This document shows, piece after piece, positions 44,935 to 64,000 of a stretch of DNA of 64,000 bases (the stretch's first letter is position 1; the number at the start of each line of letters is the position of its first letter). Origin of the DNA: Aldrovandia affinis (Eukaryota > Chordata > Actinopteri > Notacanthiformes > Halosauridae); contig JAINUG010000011.1 in NCBI GenBank assembly GCA_029706075.1, positions 1,337,001 through 1,401,000 on the forward strand. The letters are read 5' to 3'. The notes under the pieces are model-generated. The model had not been told where the DNA came from. It did not search any database and saw only the letters and a list, made by a program, of their open reading frames with translations. The translations under genes were made by a program, and so were the position numbers.

Positions 44935-46136
44935 ACTCAGTGGCCACTTTATTAGGTACACCTGTACACCTGCTCGTTAATGCAATTATCTAATCAGCCA
45001 ATCATGTGGCAGCAACTCAATGCACAAAAGCATGCAGACATGGTCAAGAGGTTCAGTTGTTGTTCAGACCAAAAATCTGAATGGGGAAGAAATGTGATCT
45101 AAGTGACTTTGACCGTGGAATGATTGTTGGTGCCAGACGAGGTGGTGTGAGTATCTCAGAAACTGCTGATCTCGGATTTTTACGCACAAGTCTTTAGAGT
45201 TTACAGTGCGAAAATCATCCAGTGAGTGGCAGTTCTGTGGGCGCATTTCGCCCCTTGATAATAAGAGAGGTCAGAGGAGAATGGCCAGACTGGTTCAAGC
45301 TGATAGGAAGGCAACAGTAACTCAAATAACCAGGTGTTACAACAGTGGTATGCAGAAGACCATCTCTGAATGCGCAACACGTCGAACCTTGAAATGGATG
45401 GGCTACAGCAGAAAAGACCACACCGGGTTCCATTCCTGTTAGCTAAGAACAGGAAAGTGAGGCTACAGTGGGCACAGGCTCACCAAAACTGGACAGTTGA
45501 AGATTGGAAAAATGTTGCTTGGTCTGACGAATCTCGATTTCTGCTGTGACATGCAGATGGTAGGGTCAGAATTTGGAGTAAACAACATGCATCCATGCAT
45601 CCATCCTGCCTTGTGTCAACGGTTCAGGCTGGTGGTGGTGTAATGGTGTGGGGAATGTTTTCTTGGCACACATTAGGCCCACACAATTATGCTATTGAGC
45701 ATAATTTAAATGCCACAGCCTACCTGAGTCTTGTTGCTGACCATGTGCATCCCTTTATGGCCAGTCTACCCATCTTCCAATGGCTACTTCCAGCAGGATA
45801 ATGTGTCATGTCACAAAGCATACGTCATCTCAAGCTGGTTCCACGAACATGACAATGAGTTCAGTGTACTCCAATGGCCTCCACAGTCACCAGATCTTAG
45901 TCCAATAGAGCACCTTTGGGATGTGGTGGAACGGGATATTTGCAACATGAATGTGCAGCCGACAAATCTGCAGCAACTGTGTGATGCTATCATGTCAACA
46001 TGGACCAGAATCTCTGAGGAATGTTTCCAGCACCTTGTTGAATCCATACCACAAAGAATTCAGTCTGTTCTGGTGGCAAAGGGGGGTCCTACCCAGTACT
46101 AGAAAGGTGTACCTAATAAAGTGGCCACTGAGTGTA
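44935..46136 (+). mobile_element. Tc1-like element, near full length, broken ORF
   Basis: Terminal repeats ACTCAGTGGCCACTTTATTA and its complement at 46113-46136, in TA-rich flanks. Transposase pieces on the plus strand: [32 protein letters not shown], and [17 protein letters not shown] with [15 protein letters not shown]. In-frame stops (e.g. at about 45440 and 45547) and frameshifts break the ORF. Lies downstream of RNF34. Confidence 0.9.
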
Positions 46137-48775
46137 TATATATTCTTTTTCCTTACGATTGGGCTTTTTATTCTGAAATCCAACAATAATGTAGTACAAA
46201 TTGCCAATGTTATTTTATGTTCTAGTAATTCTATCAGGGCATAGCAGGCATAGAATTTCACTTTTTAAAAACTGGATATGCCAACTTGTGACAAATAGAC
46301 TATGTACTCTTCTCCTCGTCTTTTCAGCGTAATTCTGGGTGACTCAGGTGTGAAAGAGCTGCATCAGCTGTCCTGCTCGATTCTGGCCTTTCTCCCAACC
46401 CACCTCTAATGAAACGTGCCCTTCCCAGCTGCCTGCCAATGTCTGAGAGGAATTATTATAGGCCTATTCATAGAGGCTGTGCTGGTGTTCTGTTCAGAGT
46501 GGGCTTATTTCTGGCTGCTGACACAAAGCGCCAGCCTTGCCAAGGCGCTGTTATCCTGGTGCAGCGTCACACACAACACTGCTTACACAGGGGGAGTCCC
46601 TACGTCTTGTCAAGAGGGGTGACAAGACGTATGGGCGGACTGAGCGCTGGGTGATGTGCGCACCTTCATTGGCAGGGTGGATTGCCTTGCCTTCTGAAGA
46701 TGCACGCTTGTGTCTTTTTGAACACTGATTTCTAAAAGCCGGCGAGGACCTTCAAATGCTTTTTTAAATTCCGAAATAGCGATTTTATTCATTCATGATC
46801 GGTTCATCCCAATGCAAAGGTGCACTAAGTACGTGCGAATACAGACATTTTCAATTGTTGTGGCCACGCTCCACAGTTTCCCTCTTTGGCCTGCAGGGTA
46901 TGCCACATCTCCAAAAGAGAAAAAAGCACCAGACAAATGATGTCATCTGCCTGCAGATGCAGTCGGCCCAGGAAGTACAGCGGACTACACTGCTGAAGCG
47001 GTATAACTCCTTAACTCCAGTTACTGCCTGCAACCTTTTTAAGGAGAGCTCATGCAGACTGGGGTATACAGAGTGATAAGGTGATATTGATAAAACACAT
47101 ATTTTAACAGTCAAATGGCTTGCTTCTCTTCTCTGATGAAGTCACTGCCTCTGCCATTTCCAAACTAAATATCACACACCTTTTTTGAAATGGGCCTATG
47201 GGTGTTGAAAGTCAAGAGGTTCCAACATTTAGCATGTCTTTTTTTTCCCCAGCTCATCAAAATGACATTATCACTCTCAATAGGCCAGCCGTCATGAGAT
47301 TCCTTCAAAAACAAGTATTAGGCCCTAACCATGGCTGAATTATACCACAGATTGTCAATAAACCAGATGGCCAGCTCCATATTATTAACATTAAAAGTTA
47401 TGTCACTGCCATTGTTGAAACTCTAAAGTGAGCAGATTTACTAGCTCATTAGGAATATTCAGAAAGAGGCGTGGTTGAGGCCAGCATAGCACAGCCAGCA
47501 TAGCAACGCATATGGCACCCTCCTGTTACCAAGCAAAACCCCCTAGAATAAAGAAGTACAAAGGACAAAAGGAACATATGAGCTATCTGCTTTGTATTTA
47601 GAATAGCTGCGGATGTACTTCCTGCCCAGTGTTGTTGTTTTAAAAAGAATATTGGTGTTCATATATTCAAACAGAATGACAAACTCTAGTTGCAGAATAT
47701 TCAACTGTGCACTTGACTGTACAGATAGATACATAACAGAGCATAACAGTCTCAGCCACAGATTCAAAACAGCCCCTCAAACATCAACCCCATATAAATA
47801 GCTGATGATCCTTGGAAAAAAATAGCTGTATTTATTCAAGTCAAACAGTGCAAATAGTTTTCCTAGAATTCCCAGGTATAAACACATTGAAATAGACTGA
47901 ATAATATATAGTCATAAGAAAGAGATAAAGTAACTCTGTACTGACAAGTTGGATTACCCATGTCAGATAGGAACACCACAGGATAAATTAATATATTAAC
48001 ACCTCCATCTGAACAAGCTAGTACAGGCATAACTCCAAAGTACAGGTTAAAGTCAGCCAAAGGAAAACAATGATGCAGATTGAAAAATTGTAAATCAAAA
48101 TGGTACACCAGTGTGCATCCAATACTGCATATATAGAGAGCTTAAAACACTTTCTTATACAAAAATATTTCGGCATGATGCATGAGGTTTGCATTGTAAC
48201 AAAAGAAAAAAATGTATTAATAAAACAAAATGTAAAAAAAGAACTACAATGATTGTGGTCCTTGTTTTTTTTTCATAAACACAATGTGACTTTTATAACT
48301 TAAAAGATTTGAAGGATATTAACAGTATAAAAAAGAAAAAAAACATGCTTTTTTATTTTTATTTTTTTATTATACAGTCTTTCTTCTCAAACCACTGCTC
48401 CGAGGTCCTGCACACTGGGCTCCCATTGCAGGCAGTGAAGGTGTTCACACCTGTGTCTTGGGTATCTGGGGGGATGGCAACATCCTCAGAGAAGCTTCAA
48501 CGCTGCAGCCGTTCTTTTCCACTTGGCCACATGATAAACGTTTCCATTTCTCTTCATTTGATTTGATTACATTGTTCATGTTTTTCCCCCCAATGCAGTG
48601 GATTTTTCCCTCCCCGTTAAGTGAAAAAAAAAAATCCTTTGTTCGACCCAAACCAGGTTTATGAAACCATGTCGTTCCTGTTCTGTATATTGCCCGCAAA
48701 TAAACACCAAAAAACCCCAAAATGGCAGGCCTCTTTTTCTCTGCACTCATGTTGCCTTGGACATGCCAGCATTAA
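46137..48775. other. RNF34-KDM2B convergent intergenic space and KDM2B 3' UTR
   Basis: The two genes converge here. TTTATT (minus-strand AATAAA) near 47829-47834 could end a ~950-nt KDM2B 3' UTR. The only other structure seen is a perfect 12-bp hairpin at 46601-46631. No coding exon was recognised. Confidence 0.5.
46601..46631. other. Perfect 12-bp hairpin
   Basis: TACGTCTTGTCA (46601-46612), a 7-nt loop AGAGGGG, then the exact complement TGACAAGACGTA (46620-46631). Isolated, in the intergenic space between RNF34 and KDM2B. No T-run follows on either strand. Confidence 0.8.
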
Positions 48776-61608
<12,833 letters not shown>

Positions 61609-62261
61609 CTGTGGAACAGACGGGACACATGGCTCAGTCAGCGGCTCACAAGACATCCCCTCTCTAAAAGCCCGCCTACCTCCTGCTTTGGCCCCGAAAC
61701 AAAAGGGCCCGCACTCCCCCTTTTAGGCCTGGATTAAGTTAAGTTTGTACTTAACTTTGGCTCAAAATTAACAACAATTTTGTCCTTAACAGTGGGATTC
61801 TAGGTTTTCTTTTATTTCTTCACAAACAAACCATTTGGTGAGTTCAGCAATCATCAAAATCAAGTTGGCAAACAAACCCTTACATTTAATTGTAAGTCAA
61901 AAATAAGCCCAAATGTTGATTGAATACAGGCCTTGATTCTTAGTTCCTCAACATTATGTATTTATTTATCAGTTGCCCTAATACTTATGCCCTTGTTCAG
62001 AGCAACTTCCACTTTTACCTTAGTTCTGTTTTTACACAGCTGGATATTTAGAGGGAATCAAGTCCAGTTCCACACCAATGCACAACACTGCTGCCCCACC
62101 TCAGCAACACCCATCCTTAGCCAATCCTAGGAGAATCTATCTCAACCTATCCGCACTCCTATCTCTCTCACTCCTCAGCCAATGGTACTGTCCCATGGAC
62201 CAAAGTATGAAAGGAGCAGCCAATCAAATGCCATTATCAACGGCGACTGACTTACATCATT

Positions 62262-62345
62262 TAACATTTTACATTTTAAGCATTTAGCAGATGCTCTTAT
62301 CCAGAGCGACTTACAAGATGTGCATTAATACATGGTAAGAACAAT
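62262..62345 (-). repeat. SINE tail fragment
   Basis: CATTTAGCAGATGCTCTTAT and CCAGAGCGACTTACAAGATG in minus orientation, with no head. Confidence 0.65.
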
Positions 62346-62742
62346 CATAGTTAGCGCACAAGATCAGTGCAGTAATACAGCAATAGACATCATTGCAGGC
62401 GTCTGTGTATCATACCTGTAACACTGGGAAGGAAAAGGTTAGTGTGTTTTTTTTTTTTTTTAGGGGGGACTTCTGCATCACATACTAAGTTATTCAGTTG
62501 CTCAGAGAGGGAGGAGAGGAACACTGGCATACAGCAAACCTGATGACCTGCTAGGGCCCACATGCAGGGGCTTAGAATTTTCCAGGCTTCAAATGTGTGT
62601 GTGGCGATGCGCTCCTACTGCCTTCTGCGATCTACAGCAATAATAAGTAATTCAACAAGACTCTGTGAGCGTGACACCCTAGCCAGCACCACTGGTCATC
62701 AGGAAAAACTCCCAGGGTAAAGATAGCTGCAGGTGCAGCATA

Positions 62743-62965
62743 GGCAGGCAGTGTGGTATAATGGTTAGGGAACTGGGCTTGTAATGTTAAGGTTGCAGGT
62801 TCAATCCCCAAGTGTGACACTGCTGTTGTACCCTTGAGCAAGGTACTTAACCTGAATTGCTTCAGTAAAATATACAGCTGTATAAATGGATTGTATGTAA
62901 AGAAATGTAAACTGTAAGTCACTCTGGATAAGAGCATCTGCTAAATGCTTATAATGTAATAATGT
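62743..62965 (+). mobile_element. HE1/V-SINE-like tRNA-derived SINE
   Basis: Head GGCAGTGTGGTATAATGGTT, B-box-like GGTTGCAGGTTCAATCC, body CTTGAGCAAGGTACTTAACC, tail TCACTCTGGATAAGAGCATC. Intact order head-to-tail, plus strand. Near the right edge, in a KDM2B intron. Confidence 0.8.
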
Positions 62966-64000
62966 AATGGAGGATTTAGCCCTCAACATTACATAACAAT
63001 GAACCACCCTGGAGAGACAAGGAGCTCGGAGAAAGGCTCTCTGGTATGAGGTATGAGGTGGAGACCTGCCTTCATTCCATGTTTTTGACCTCGAGTGCCA
63101 AAAGAAAGGTCTTTGTATCGTGATTAGGAAACACCTGTGTTGTCGGACTCTCCTGAAACTTACCAGACTAAAAGGCAGGTAAGTCCCAGGAGAGCACTTA
63201 CAAGTACATGAACAATATTATTACATATTACAGTACCAGGAAACATACTGCTCACAGTGGGTTTGGAGATTCTTAAGACCAAAAGGGGCACTGGTCTAAA
63301 GCACAGTAAATATGGTTGGTCAACTGGTGACCCTGGGGCGAGGGATCAAAGCAGACATGGAGAGCATGCAGCCAGCACTCCAGAGAGAGCCTTATGAAAG
63401 CTGATCCCAATACAGGCATTCCTGCAGCCAGCTGCACAGAGACCAGGAACAGCATGGCAGCACTGTCTGAGTGGCAGAGAAGAACACTGTTTCTTCTGTC
63501 ATACAAACACTACTGTAGCGAAAACAAGAAAAAAAAGGGGGGAGGGGGTACAATATTTCCATATTTTACTATTGTCCTCCATACAGAACCATGTCAAAAA
63601 TAAGGTAACAGGCGAGGGTCATCGCACACACTTCCTCTGCCATGCTAGTGCAGCTGAATCACAAAGGATGTCCGACCACGGAGTGACAAAGCCCTCGTGA
63701 ATTTACCCAGCGATGTATAGGGCGTGTAAGCACAGAGGTCAGATTGAACGTGTTAGTGGGAGTTTTGAGTCGTCACTCAAAACCTCTGCAGATCCTTTGC
63801 AGAGTGTGCGTGCAATCAACGTCAAAGGCCAGGGACCTTGAATCATCCCAAGGAAATGACATCTGATTGTAGCGTACATAATGAAGTGCATACACTGTAT
63901 TTGGACACACTCCCTCCCAATAATATATTGTCAAGGTCCATATCAGTGCAGCAGCGATAGCAAAACCATAAAGGTATCATTTAAGTGAAAATGAAAGGGA

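Larger units (their letters stand above)
61609..64000 (-). other. KDM2B intron upstream of the CXXC exon, to right edge
   Basis: Contains the SINE copies at 62262-62345 and 62743-62965 and a T-run at about 62447-62461. I looked for the KDM2B segment that precedes CXXC and did not find it, so the upstream exons lie beyond 64000. Confidence 0.6.

Overview
The window is nuclear DNA from a ray-finned (teleost) fish. Three vertebrate genes with many short GT-AG exons are recognisable from their protein sequence. The introns hold Tc1-like transposons, tRNA-derived SINEs, GT and TA microsatellites and AGCTAGCTAACGTT-type simple sequence, all typical of fish. No bacterial, plasmid or phage features are seen.

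Layout. (1) 2761-15465, minus strand: ANAPC5, a scaffold subunit of the anaphase-promoting complex. Sixteen coding exons join in frame to about 702 residues. The last ~55 codons lie left of the window. (2) 15466-18032: a 2.6 kb head-to-head intergenic region that must hold both promoters. It has two CCAAT boxes in inverted orientation, exactly 40 bp apart, just before RNF34. (3) 18033-41321, plus strand: RNF34, an E3 ubiquitin ligase with FYVE-like, SAP-like and RING domains. It has six constitutive coding exons plus a 30-nt exon that looks optional. Exon 2 is one base short compared with the expected frame. The large introns are full of mobile elements. (4) 41322-48775: the RNF34 3' UTR, which contains a Tc1-like element, then the convergent intergenic space and the KDM2B 3' UTR. 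(5) 48776-61608, minus strand: the 3' half of KDM2B (FBXL10), covering the CXXC zinc finger, PHD finger, acidic/basic linker, F-box and leucine-rich repeats. The JmjC exons lie right of the window. The order ANAPC5(-) RNF34(+) KDM2B(-) matches human 12q24.31, so this is an old conserved block. The three proteins act separately: APC/C scaffold, RING E3 ligase, and CpG-island/PRC1.1 recruiter.

Accessory content. There are at least eight Tc1/mariner-like copies or fragments; one has an open DDE-half ORF and the others are broken or partial. One hAT-like element of 2,079 bp sits inside a GT microsatellite. A SINE family is present in three copies, one with a clear 14-bp target duplication. Other items are HE1/V-SINE-like tails, long hairpin elements (two of them involved in nested insertions), a 38-bp minisatellite beside a KDM2B 3' splice site, and a degenerate array in a KDM2B intron. 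I found no wholly new gene system. The best leads are the one-base RNF34 exon 2 defect, the 30-nt RNF34 cassette exon, an inverted mosaic copy of a Tc1 fragment inside a SINE (23626-23809 against 25652-25782), an exon-like unit at 22612-22759 in RNF34 intron 1, and decoy splice signals repeated in the KDM2B minisatellite.
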